Origin: Chloroflexota bacterium
GTDB lineage: Bacteria; Chloroflexota; Dehalococcoidia; UBA1151; TMED-70
Reading direction: 5' to 3'
Length of the DNA stretch: 8,739 nucleotides
NCBI GenBank assembly: GCA_002711965.1
Contig: PASM01000018.1
Coordinates: 16,827 to 25,565, forward strand
In this document: piece by piece, positions 1-5,159 of the stretch
Layout of the letters: each line of letters opens with the position of its first letter
Numbering within the stretch: the first letter of the stretch is position 1
Position numbers and translations under genes: made by a program
The notes under the pieces: model-generated
Seen by the model: the letters and a program-made list of their open reading frames with translations, nothing else
Databases searched by the model: none
Told to the model about the DNA's origin: nothing

Positions 1-34
1 TTGGATATACTGCCTCAATTTTAGTTATTTTCAT
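1..34 (-). CDS. Partial 5' end of a probable enolase-superfamily (mandelate racemase/muconate lactonizing type) enzyme
   Basis: Reading the minus strand from an ATG at 34-32 gives MKITKIEAVYP, then the window ends. A start of the form MKIT-x-(I/V)-E is very common in mandelate racemase/muconate lactonizing enzyme relatives of the enolase superfamily. Those enzymes dehydrate or isomerise sugar acids and related carboxylates with a Mg-dependent TIM barrel. Only 11 codons are visible, so no catalytic residue can be checked and the assignment is a resemblance only. It fits the sugar-acid flavour of the lactonase and uxuA genes in the window. The gene would be divergent from the tRNA, with about 39 bp between them. 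No Shine-Dalgarno sequence is visible upstream of this ATG. If the gene is not real, the alternative is a short tail of a plus-strand gene, which has weaker support. Confidence 0.45.
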   Translation of the reverse strand, partial: MKITKIEAVYP

Positions 35-51
35 AGAATAAACTTTCTGTT

Positions 52-64
52 TTACGTATAAAAT
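52..64. promoter_or_regulatory. Possible divergent -10 region between the partial minus-strand gene and tRNA-Pro
   Basis: The near-symmetric AT element TTTACGTATAAAA offers TATAAA (57-62) on the plus strand. That would place transcription start close to position 69-70, a few bases before the mature tRNA. On the minus strand the same element offers a TATACG-like hexamer toward the gene that starts at 34. No convincing -35 hexamer is seen for either direction. In DNA this AT-rich, -10-like words are common, so this is weak. Confidence 0.25.
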
Positions 65-73
65 GTTAACTTA

Positions 74-148
74 CGGGGTGTGGCGCAGCGGTAGCGCACC
101 CGCTTTGGGAGCGGGGGGTCACAGGTTCAAATCCTGTCACCCCGACCA
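74..148 (+). tRNA. tRNA-Pro (anticodon TGG)
   Basis: A complete cloverleaf can be folded by eye. The acceptor stem CGGGGTG (74-80) pairs with CACCCCG (138-144). The D stem GCGC (83-86) pairs with GCGC (94-97) around an AGCGGTA loop. The anticodon stem CCCGC (99-103) pairs with GCGGG (111-115) around loop TTTGGGA, with anticodon TGG at 106-108. The variable loop has 5 nt, and the T stem ACAGG/CCTGT encloses TTCAAAT. Discriminator A145 is followed by an encoded CCA (146-148). This UGG tRNA reads CCA and, with wobble, other proline codons. It is a striking GC-rich island in very AT-rich surroundings, as expected for a structural RNA. Confidence 0.98.
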
Positions 149-167
149 TTAACTTTATTTAAGTTAA
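149..167. repeat. Perfect 7-bp inverted repeat directly after the tRNA
   Basis: TTAACTT-TATTT-AAGTTAA begins at the first base after the tRNA CCA. The two arms are perfect inverted repeats around a 5-nt spacer. As RNA it would be a weak AT hairpin, and no T-run follows, so it is a poor intrinsic terminator. It could help tRNA 3' processing or termination, or be an operator in front of the lactonase gene at 198. None of these roles is shown by the sequence. Confidence 0.5.
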
Positions 168-197
168 ACTATAACAGTATATAAAAATTATAAAAAA

Positions 198-1229
198 ATG
201 AATTGGTTTGTTGGCACATATTCTAAAAGAGGTAGTAAAGGTATTTACCTTATAGAATTTGATGAATCAAATGGAAAATTTAAACTAATCAACTCATTTG
301 AAAAACAAAGTCTTTTGAACCCATCTTTTTTAGCGATTCATAACGAATATTTATATTCAGTTGGTGAATCTGAATCTCCAAATCCTGGAACTGTTTCATC
401 CTATAAGATTAACGGCAATAATATAGAAAAAATAAGTGAAGCTTTTACCAACGGTGATAACCCTTGCCATTTAGCGATTAACTCTAAGAATAATTTTTTA
501 GTTGCTGTGAACTATTCTTCTGGAGATTTTTCAACTTATAAAATAACAAATGGCAGTATAGACTTTTTAGAAAAAATTTCTCATAAAGGTTCGAGTGTAA
601 ATACTTCAAGGCAAAATGAACCACATGCCCATTCAATAAATTTTATTAATGATGAAACTTTTTTCGTTTGTGATCTTGGGATTGATAAAATCATAAAATA
701 TACAATTAACCCAAAATCTCAAAAGATAAATTCTGAAAAATATTTTAATCTGAATCCTGGAGCAGGTCCAAGGCATTTCGTTATTAATAATTCACTTAAT
801 ATTGCATACTCAATTAATGAACTTGATTCAACTATTTCTGTTTTTGAAATTGATAAAGAAAATAACTTATCTAATTTTCAAAACATTTCAACTATTCCAA
901 ATGATTATGCAGAAGAAACAACTACTGCTGATATTCATTTTTCTCAGGATGGTAAATTTTTATATGGTTCAAATAGAGGACATGATTCATTGGCTCAATT
1001 TTCTATCAATGAAAATGGAGCTTTAAATTTTGAGAGAAACATTTCTACTGAAGGTAAGACTCCAAGAAACTTTGCTATTTCTAAAAGTGGAAAATTTGCT
1101 CTAGTTGCAAACGAGAATTCTGATAATATTTCTAGTTTTTATATTGATAAAGAAAGCGGTAATTTAAAATATACAGGTCAGAAAATACAGATCCCTTCTC
1201 CTGTATGTTTATTAGAGATTATCAAATGA
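198..1229 (+). CDS. pgl: Beta-propeller lactonase, 6-phosphogluconolactonase (YbhE/Pgl) family
   Basis: This 343-residue cytosolic protein matches the seven-bladed propeller lactonase family, whose best known member hydrolyses 6-phosphogluconolactone in the pentose phosphate pathway. The family landmarks appear in order: an FVGTYS start, NPCHLAI near residue 88, EPHAH at 141-145, GPRHF at 190-194, ADIHFS at 244-249, SNRGHDS at 258-264, TPRNF at 288-292 and VANENSDN at 303-310. Length is normal for the family and there is no signal peptide. Start ATG 198 gives the expected N-terminus. It has no Shine-Dalgarno sequence, and the leader is A/T only, with TATAAA-like words at 180-185 that would give a very short leader. 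Several family members act on other sugar lactones. With sugar-acid genes nearby, a lactonase for a non-phosphorylated sugar acid is a fair alternative. The end overlaps the convergent MFS gene by 18 bp. Confidence 0.88.
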   Translation: MNWFVGTYSKRGSKGIYLIEFDESNGKFKLINSFEKQSLLNPSFLAIHNEYLYSVGESESPNPGTVSSYKINGNNIEKISEAFTNGDNPCHLAINSKNNFLVAVNYSSGDFSTYKITNGSIDFLEKISHKGSSVNTSRQNEPHAHSINFINDETFFVCDLGIDKIIKYTINPKSQKINSEKYFNLNPGAGPRHFVINNSLNIAYSINELDSTISVFEIDKENNLSNFQNISTIPNDYAEETTTADIHFSQDGKFLYGSNRGHDSLAQFSINENGALNFERNISTEGKTPRNFAISKSGKFALVANENSDNISSFYIDKESGNLKYTGQKIQIPSPVCLLEIIK

Positions 1230-2504
1230 TGGAGATAAAACTTTTTTCGTAGTTTCCAGGGTAAGAATTACTATAGCCCCAAAACAAGAGAAAAATGCTG
1301 AAATCCAAATTGCTAATTCATATCCACCTGTTACATCAAAAACTAATCCTGGAATAAAACCTCCTAATGCCATACCTAAACTTGCAGCTAAAATTTGCCA
1401 ACCGTAAGTAGTATCCATAGGGAAAAATCCATAATATCTTCTGTTCATTATTGGAAATAAAGTTCCTTCTCCTCCATAAGGAATAGACCATAATATTCCT
1501 ACTAAATAAAACATCCATTTGCTCTCTGTGAATGCCCATGGAATAACAAATAATCCTTGCCCTAAGAAAGCTAGAAACATTATTGTTTTAGGATTTATAC
1601 CATCTCCTAGTATTGGTGTTATAAATCTAGTAGTCATTGAAACTATCATTATTAGAGTCAAGCAAAAAACAGAATCTGTATAACTTATACCTTTACTTGT
1701 CATAAGTGGAACTAGGCCAATTAGAATCACTGCATGTCCGACACAACCCAAAAAGTGAATGTTCATTAAACTCCAAAATGCATTAGTTTTATAGATTACA
1801 TTTTGTAAATTTAGAGAAAAATTATTTGATTTATTATCCTTTGAATCTTTAATTTTATCTATATCTTTAGCTCCATAAGGCAATAGGTTTTTATCACTTG
1901 GCGTATTCCTGAAAAATTGAAGAGCAACAATCATTATTGCAGTACCTACAACCCCACTAACTATAAAAGTTGTTTGCCAACCAACAGCATCTAACATTAT
2001 TCCCATAATTTGAATTACTAATGCAGGACCTAAACTCCACATCCCAATAATTAATCCAGTGGCAAGTCCTAAGCGAGTTTTAAACCATACAGCAACAGCA
2101 GGAATAACAGGAACTAAGAACATTGATTGTGCAAATCCAAATATTATTCCATATGATATATAAAATTCTATGATAGATGATGCAAGTGCTGTCCATAACA
2201 TCCCTATTAGGAATAATAATAATCCTATATACATAGTTTTTCTAGCTCCAATAATAGTTGAAGCATATCCGGCTATAGGAGATGAAAACGCAGTTACTAT
2301 TGACATGATTGCATATGCTATTCCTATAGATTTAGGATCCCAAGAAAATTCTTCTACTAGTGGATCGATTATAATTCCAAAGGCCATTCTTATAGCAGAA
2401 CCTATCATTTGTGCAATTGCACCAACGGCAACTATTACCCATCCATAATGCTTAAAATCAATTTCAGATATGCTATTTTTTATTTTCCTTAATGAAGAGG
2501 ACAT
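1212..2504 (-). CDS. Major facilitator superfamily transporter, OFA/monocarboxylate-like
   Basis: This 430-residue integral membrane protein has the usual 12-span MFS layout: six spans (about residues 20-197), a charged cytoplasmic loop (about 200-240, rich in K, D, N and S), then six more spans. The start of the fold, HYGWVIVAVGAIAQ at 19-32 followed by FGIIIDPLVEEFSW, is typical of oxalate/formate antiporter and monocarboxylate-type carriers. IGARKT at 85-90 fits the conserved MFS loop between spans 2 and 3. The likely substrate is a small organic anion, but it cannot be read from the sequence; nearby sugar-acid enzymes suggest a sugar acid or its breakdown product. ATG 2504 is backed by a strong purine tract, AAGGGGGGAG, with GGAG 9 nt upstream. 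That tract lies inside the preceding small gene, so the two are probably cotranscribed and translationally coupled. The stop codon lies inside the end of the convergent lactonase gene. Confidence 0.85.
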   Translation of the reverse strand: MSSSLRKIKNSISEIDFKHYGWVIVAVGAIAQMIGSAIRMAFGIIIDPLVEEFSWDPKSIGIAYAIMSIVTAFSSPIAGYASTIIGARKTMYIGLLLFLIGMLWTALASSIIEFYISYGIIFGFAQSMFLVPVIPAVAVWFKTRLGLATGLIIGMWSLGPALVIQIMGIMLDAVGWQTTFIVSGVVGTAIMIVALQFFRNTPSDKNLLPYGAKDIDKIKDSKDNKSNNFSLNLQNVIYKTNAFWSLMNIHFLGCVGHAVILIGLVPLMTSKGISYTDSVFCLTLIMIVSMTTRFITPILGDGINPKTIMFLAFLGQGLFVIPWAFTESKWMFYLVGILWSIPYGGEGTLFPIMNRRYYGFFPMDTTYGWQILAASLGMALGGFIPGLVFDVTGGYELAIWISAFFSCFGAIVILTLETTKKVLSPSFDNL

Positions 2505-2683
2505 ATAAAGATGCTCCCCCCTTCAAGCCATGAAACTTGATAGTCTTTATTTTGATTGATTTTATTAGCAGAATCCCATGCAAAGAAATATATTAAAACA
2601 CTCATTGAAAAAATGAACGAGATAAAAAATAAAAATAATCCTTTTACTGGAGATTTTGTATTAGTTTTAGATGCAGTCACCAT
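2489..2683 (-). CDS. Small single-span membrane protein upstream of the MFS carrier
   Basis: This 64-residue hypothetical protein has a basic, polar N-terminus with lysines at 6, 10 and 14. One hydrophobic helix follows at about residues 15-35 and is rich in F, I, L and S. A polar tail of about 28 residues comes after it. The pattern predicts an anchored protein with the N-terminus inside and the tail outside. I do not recognise the family. Support for a real gene is positional: same strand as the MFS gene, 16-bp overlap with its start, and the MFS ribosome binding site placed within its last codons. It may be an accessory subunit of the carrier, or a leader whose translation couples to it. 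No Shine-Dalgarno sequence precedes its ATG. Homologues beside MFS genes in related genomes would settle whether it is real. Confidence 0.55.
   Translation of the reverse strand: MVTASKTNTKSPVKGLFLFFISFIFSMSVLIYFFAWDSANKINQNKDYQVSWLEGGSIFICPLH
2514..2523 (-). promoter_or_regulatory. Strong ribosome binding site for the MFS gene
   Basis: Read on the minus strand this is AAGGGGGGAG, with GGAG ending 9 nt before the ATG at 2504. It is the longest purine and G-rich tract among the start regions of this window and fixes the MFS start. It also encodes part of the small membrane protein (the Glu-Gly-Gly-Ser stretch), so ribosomes finishing that protein pass directly over it. Confidence 0.7.
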
Positions 2684-2806
2684 TGAATTAATAATATCAA
2701 ATTTTTATTATTATTATGCAGTTTTTAACTAAACTTGTAATTAATCTATAATGCAATTTTTAAACTTAATAATTAATATCTTTGAAAAACATAGATTTAA
2801 ATTATT
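2684..2806. promoter_or_regulatory. Divergent intergenic region between the small membrane protein and the zinc-ribbon gene
   Basis: This is 123 bp of almost pure A/T sequence separating two divergent transcription units. A perfect TATAAT (2747-2752) on the plus strand could be the -10 of the zinc-ribbon gene, with a poor TTTAAC (2724-2729) at -35 spacing and a leader of about 48 nt. Toward the minus strand, TATTAT just upstream of 2683 is a possible -10 for the small membrane protein. A short TTA repeat (four units, 2705-2716) is also present. No RNA gene is recognisable. Confidence 0.4.
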
Positions 2807-2959
2807 ATGCTTTATTTTAATTCATGCCCAAAATGTACTAAGGGAACAATTGAATATAATCAAGATTCACAAGGTAAATCGATAACCTGTCTTATGTGCG
2901 GATTTAGTAAAAATTCTTTTTCTAATCCTTCTAGGAGAAAAAAAACAAAGATTTCCTAA
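2807..2959 (+). CDS. 50-residue zinc-ribbon protein
   Basis: ATG 2807 opens a 50-codon frame ending at TAA 2957-2959. It has two cysteine knuckles: CPKC (C7, C10) and CLMCG (C28, C31). Between them are 17 residues with a central turn containing GKS. This is the classic four-cysteine zinc-ribbon layout. A lysine/arginine-rich tail follows (RRKKTK near residues 43-48) and could contact nucleic acid. Short proteins of this pattern are familiar from Chloroflexota, where they are usually hypothetical; some are thought to act in transcription or as metal-binding accessories. The gene lies 63 bp upstream of phoB on the same strand. However, a good -10 sits between them, so it need not be in the phoB operon. 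No Shine-Dalgarno sequence is seen. Function is unknown. Confidence 0.75.
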   Translation: MLYFNSCPKCTKGTIEYNQDSQGKSITCLMCGFSKNSFSNPSRRKKTKIS

Positions 2960-2993
2960 TTGACTCTTAATATATCTTTGTAATAAGGGTATA

Positions 2994-2999
2994 TATAAT
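2994..2999 (+). promoter_or_regulatory. Consensus -10 element upstream of phoB
   Basis: A perfect TATAAT lies 23 nt before the phoB ATG. It predicts a transcript start near 3006 and a leader of about 17 nt. No good -35 lies at the usual spacing: the TTGACT at 2960-2965 is 28 bp away, too far to pair with it. That would suit an activator-dependent promoter, such as autoregulation by PhoB, but no clear Pho box is seen here. Confidence 0.4.
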
Positions 3000-3022
3000 A
3001 TTAAAAAAAACTGATTTATTTA

Positions 3023-3739
3023 ATGTTATCGTTACCCCAAAAACCTAGAGTTCTAATAGTTGAAGACGATAAAAGTATCAGAGATGCATTAAGATATAAT
3101 CTTATTGCTGAAAACTATTCTGTTAGCTTAGAAGAAAACGGAATAGATGCTTTAGACACTATTCTACAAAATCCATTTGATCTTATTCTGTTAGATATTA
3201 TGTTGCCAAATTTAGATGGAATGGAAATATGTAAAAGAGTTAGATATGAGAATATAAACACTCCAATAATAATGATTACGGCTAGAGATACTGATATAGA
3301 TAAAGTTTTAGGCTTAGAACTTGGAGCAGATGACTATGTTTCTAAACCTTTTAGCATGCCTGAACTTTTGGCAAGAATAAAATCAAATATAAGAAGGAAT
3401 AAAATATCATTTGAAAATTACAAAAATATTTCAAAAAAAAACTTCAATCATTTGGGAGTTTCATTTGATTTGGAAAAGAGAGAAATAAAAATTGATGGTG
3501 ATGTGAAATTTTTTAGACCTAAAGAATTTGATCTTGCATATGTATTAATGAGTAATCCTGGCAAAGTATATACAAGGGAAAAATTGGTTCAGGATATATG
3601 GGGATTTGACTATTTTGGAGACACAAGAACAGTTGATGTTCACGTTAGATGGATTAGGGAAAAAATTGAAGAAAATAATTCTAAACCTAAAAAAATTTTG
3701 ACTGTAAGAGGGGTGGGTTATAAAGCAAATGTGGAGTAA
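3023..3739 (+). CDS. phoB: Phosphate-type response regulator (PhoB/RegX3-like, OmpR family)
   Basis: This is a 238-residue cytoplasmic two-component response regulator. The receiver domain covers about residues 9-125. It carries the acidic pocket E14-D15-D16, phospho-acceptor D58 in LLDIMLP, switch T86 in MITAR and K108 in SKPF. All catalytic residues are present. A winged-helix DNA-binding domain follows (about 143-237), with the family signature DTRTVDVHVRWIREKIE and the C-terminal hairpin TVRGVGYKA. The length is normal for the OmpR/PhoB class. The phosphate assignment comes from the adjacent sensor kinase and the pstC-pstA pair after it; the domain alone cannot tell PhoB from other OmpR-type regulators. 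When phosphorylated by PhoR it should activate phosphate-uptake genes, plausibly through the repeat at 5086-5102. Start ATG 3023 has no Shine-Dalgarno sequence. Confidence 0.9.
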   Translation: MLSLPQKPRVLIVEDDKSIRDALRYNLIAENYSVSLEENGIDALDTILQNPFDLILLDIMLPNLDGMEICKRVRYENINTPIIMITARDTDIDKVLGLELGADDYVSKPFSMPELLARIKSNIRRNKISFENYKNISKKNFNHLGVSFDLEKREIKIDGDVKFFRPKEFDLAYVLMSNPGKVYTREKLVQDIWGFDYFGDTRTVDVHVRWIREKIEENNSKPKKILTVRGVGYKANVE

Positions 3740-3856
3740 AAAGAAATTAATTTAAAGCAGAATATTCCTAAACTTTCATATACTAAAATAGTTCTATTAT
3801 TAGGTACTAATATATTATTCATATCTTTTTTACTAATCCTAATTTTTTCTGATAAT
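3729..3856 (+). other. phoR: Likely true N-terminal coding segment of phoR, split by a -1 frame change
   Basis: ATG 3729 overlaps the last codons of phoB (ATGTGGAGTAA), a usual arrangement for a regulator-kinase pair. It reads MWSKK and would soon stop (TAA 3753). From the A-run at 3738-3742 onward, the -1 frame is open without a break into the annotated phoR frame. It encodes a basic or polar stretch and then a hydrophobic helix (3788-3850, from KIVLLLG to LILIFS), which is exactly the missing first membrane span of a two-span PhoR. One extra A in the five-A run would join both parts into a 448-residue protein. No ATG, GTG or TTG lies in the phoR frame between the phoB stop and 3857. Causes could be a homopolymer error, a real mutation, ribosomal or transcriptional slippage, or a rare ATT start at 3746. 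Confidence 0.65.
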
Positions 3857-5074
3857 TTGTTTTTACTTCTTTGTGTTTTTATTCTTTTATTTTTATTCAA
3901 TATTTTTACAATTTATGTTGTAAAAGCTAAGATAAATTTATTAAATAATAATATTAAAATGATTTTTAATGACACTAATTCTAAACTAAATTTTATTGAT
4001 GATTTAAATACAACTAATAAGTTATTAAAGGACAACATAATTGAACTCAACTCTGACCTAAAAATAAATAATGAATTTGGATTGCTTTATAATCTTTCTA
4101 AAGATTATTTCGATGAGGGAATATTATTTTTGGATTCAAAAAGAAATGTAAAAAGTATAAATAAAAAAGCATTAGAATTATTTGATATAAACATATCAAA
4201 CATCCCAAGTATAAATAAATTGACTGATATTTCAACTAACATTGAAATACTTGAATTTGTAGAATCATCTTCAACTAATGTAAATAATAAAAATATACAA
4301 ACTAATTTTCCAGAAAAACATTTTAATTTAAGATCTTTAAAGATAGAAGATACAATTATTTTGTTTATAAAAGATATAACTGATATCTTTTATATGGATA
4401 AAATTAGGAAAGAATTTTTTGCTAATACCTCACATGAATTAAAGACTCCAGTTACTTCAATTCAATTAAACGTTGAGGCATTAAAAAATAGTATAAAAAT
4501 TGATAATAAAGATGATTTTGAATATTTTTTAGAAAAAATAACTTTTGATTCAGATAGATTACAAAAAATTTCTAAAGATATTGGAAATGTACATGCTTTG
4601 GAATCAGGCATTATTACATTATCTGAGGAAGAATTTTCTATTGATGATTTTATAAATGAAGCTAAAAAACTTATAGAAACTTTATTAGACTCAAAACAAA
4701 TTAAATTAATAATCAATAAAAAAAATAATTTTAAGAAAATAGTTTTAGACAGAAATCTTTTTATGACAATTTTTGAAAATGTTATATCTAATTCTATTAG
4801 ATATAGCGAAATAGGAAATTCTATAGAAATAGATTTATTCAAATCAGAAAAAGAATTTGAAATTGTGTTTAATGATTATGGTACAGGTGTTACAAAAAAA
4901 GATTTGCCTCATATTTTTGAAAGATTTTATAGAGCTGATGGAATAAGAAGTGATAAACATTCTGGATTAGGGCTTTCAATTGTAAAACATATTGTAGAAC
5001 TTCACGATGGAACAATTATTGCCAATAGTTCGTTAAATAATGGATTGTCTATTGCTATAAAAATTCCGCAATAG
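3857..5074 (+). CDS. phoR: Phosphate-type sensor histidine kinase (PhoR-like)
   Basis: This frame of 405 codons from TTG 3857 encodes the kinase partner of PhoB. Numbering from that TTG, there is a membrane span at 1-23 and a linker with coiled-coil character (about 24-75). A PAS-like sensor segment follows (about 80-175, DYFDEGILFLD onward). The dimerisation/phosphoacceptor helix has H193 in TSHELKTP. The ATP-binding domain shows an N box (ENVISNSIRYS, N308 and N312), G1 (NDYGTG, D340, G342 and G344), an F box (IFERFYR) and G2 (HSGLGLS, 368-374). All catalytic motifs are intact. The TTG start is doubtful: it has no ribosome binding site and begins directly inside hydrophobic sequence, leaving out an upstream in-frame span. 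The gene more likely begins at ATG 3729, overlapping phoB, with a frame change at 3738-3743. There is 85 bp between its stop and pstC. Confidence 0.85.
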   Translation: MFLLLCVFILLFLFNIFTIYVVKAKINLLNNNIKMIFNDTNSKLNFIDDLNTTNKLLKDNIIELNSDLKINNEFGLLYNLSKDYFDEGILFLDSKRNVKSINKKALELFDINISNIPSINKLTDISTNIEILEFVESSSTNVNNKNIQTNFPEKHFNLRSLKIEDTIILFIKDITDIFYMDKIRKEFFANTSHELKTPVTSIQLNVEALKNSIKIDNKDDFEYFLEKITFDSDRLQKISKDIGNVHALESGIITLSEEEFSIDDFINEAKKLIETLLDSKQIKLIINKKNNFKKIVLDRNLFMTIFENVISNSIRYSEIGNSIEIDLFKSEKEFEIVFNDYGTGVTKKDLPHIFERFYRADGIRSDKHSGLGLSIVKHIVELHDGTIIANSSLNNGLSIAIKIPQ

Positions 5075-5085
5075 ATTTATATTAT

Positions 5086-5102
5086 TTAACGTTGATTTAA
5101 CA
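5086..5102 (+). promoter_or_regulatory. Candidate Pho box (TTAACG-N5-TTAACA) upstream of pstC
   Basis: Two TTAAC words repeat directly with an 11-bp period (the longer word ATTTAAC at 5084-5090 and 5095-5101). Pho boxes bound by PhoB/PhoP regulators are direct repeats with an 11-bp period, and the Bacillus and cyanobacterial forms contain TTAACA- or TTAACC-like units. The site lies about 10 bp upstream of a possible -35 and 58 bp before the pstC ATG. It also follows directly after the phoB-phoR genes. A third repeat at the same spacing is not convincing. Confidence 0.55.
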
Positions 5103-5111
5103 ATTCGATTA

Positions 5112-5139
5112 TTGATTGTAATAATCTTGACTTGATAAT
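5112..5139 (+). promoter_or_regulatory. Possible pstC promoter
   Basis: TTGATT (5112-5117) and GATAAT (5134-5139) are separated by 16 bp and fit sigma-70 hexamers at 4 of 6 and 5 of 6 positions. The predicted transcript start near 5146 would leave a leader of about 14 nt before ATG 5160. The weak -35 beside a Pho-box-like repeat fits an activated promoter. Confidence 0.4.
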
Positions 5140-5159
5140 TTATTTAAATTTCATTTTTT

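Noticed and set aside
1..61. Possible plus-strand gene tails ending at stops 22-24, 39-41 or 59-61, one of them hydrophobic (TASILVIFIE).
   Set aside because: All three frames give only short uninformative tails. The minus-strand MKITKIEAVYP start is a better match to known proteins.
2705..2716. TTA repeat as a phase-variable microsatellite.
   Set aside because: Four units in A/T-only intergenic DNA are too few to suggest variability or function.
2724..2740. TTTAAC-N5-TTGTAA as a second Pho box in the divergent region.
   Set aside because: The second unit does not match the first. Only the pstC-upstream repeat has two like units.
2771..2984. Similar words TTAATATCTTTG (2773-2784) and TTAATATATCTTTG (2967-2980) upstream of the zinc-ribbon gene and phoB, as a shared operator.
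   Set aside because: The match needs a 2-bp gap and is made mostly of A and T, so chance similarity is likely in DNA of this composition.
2960..2999. TTGACT (2960-2965) with TATAAT (2994-2999) as a full sigma-70 promoter for phoB.
   Set aside because: The spacer is 28 bp, far outside the normal 16-18. Only the -10 was kept.
4462..4842. A 126-codon open frame on the minus strand inside phoR.
   Set aside because: It is a low-complexity F/I/L/S-rich translation fully inside the well-supported kinase gene, as expected from AT-rich coding DNA read backwards.
5127..5155. TTGACT (5127-5132) as the -35 of the pstC promoter.
   Set aside because: No acceptable -10 lies 16-18 bp downstream, and the start codon would then be too close.
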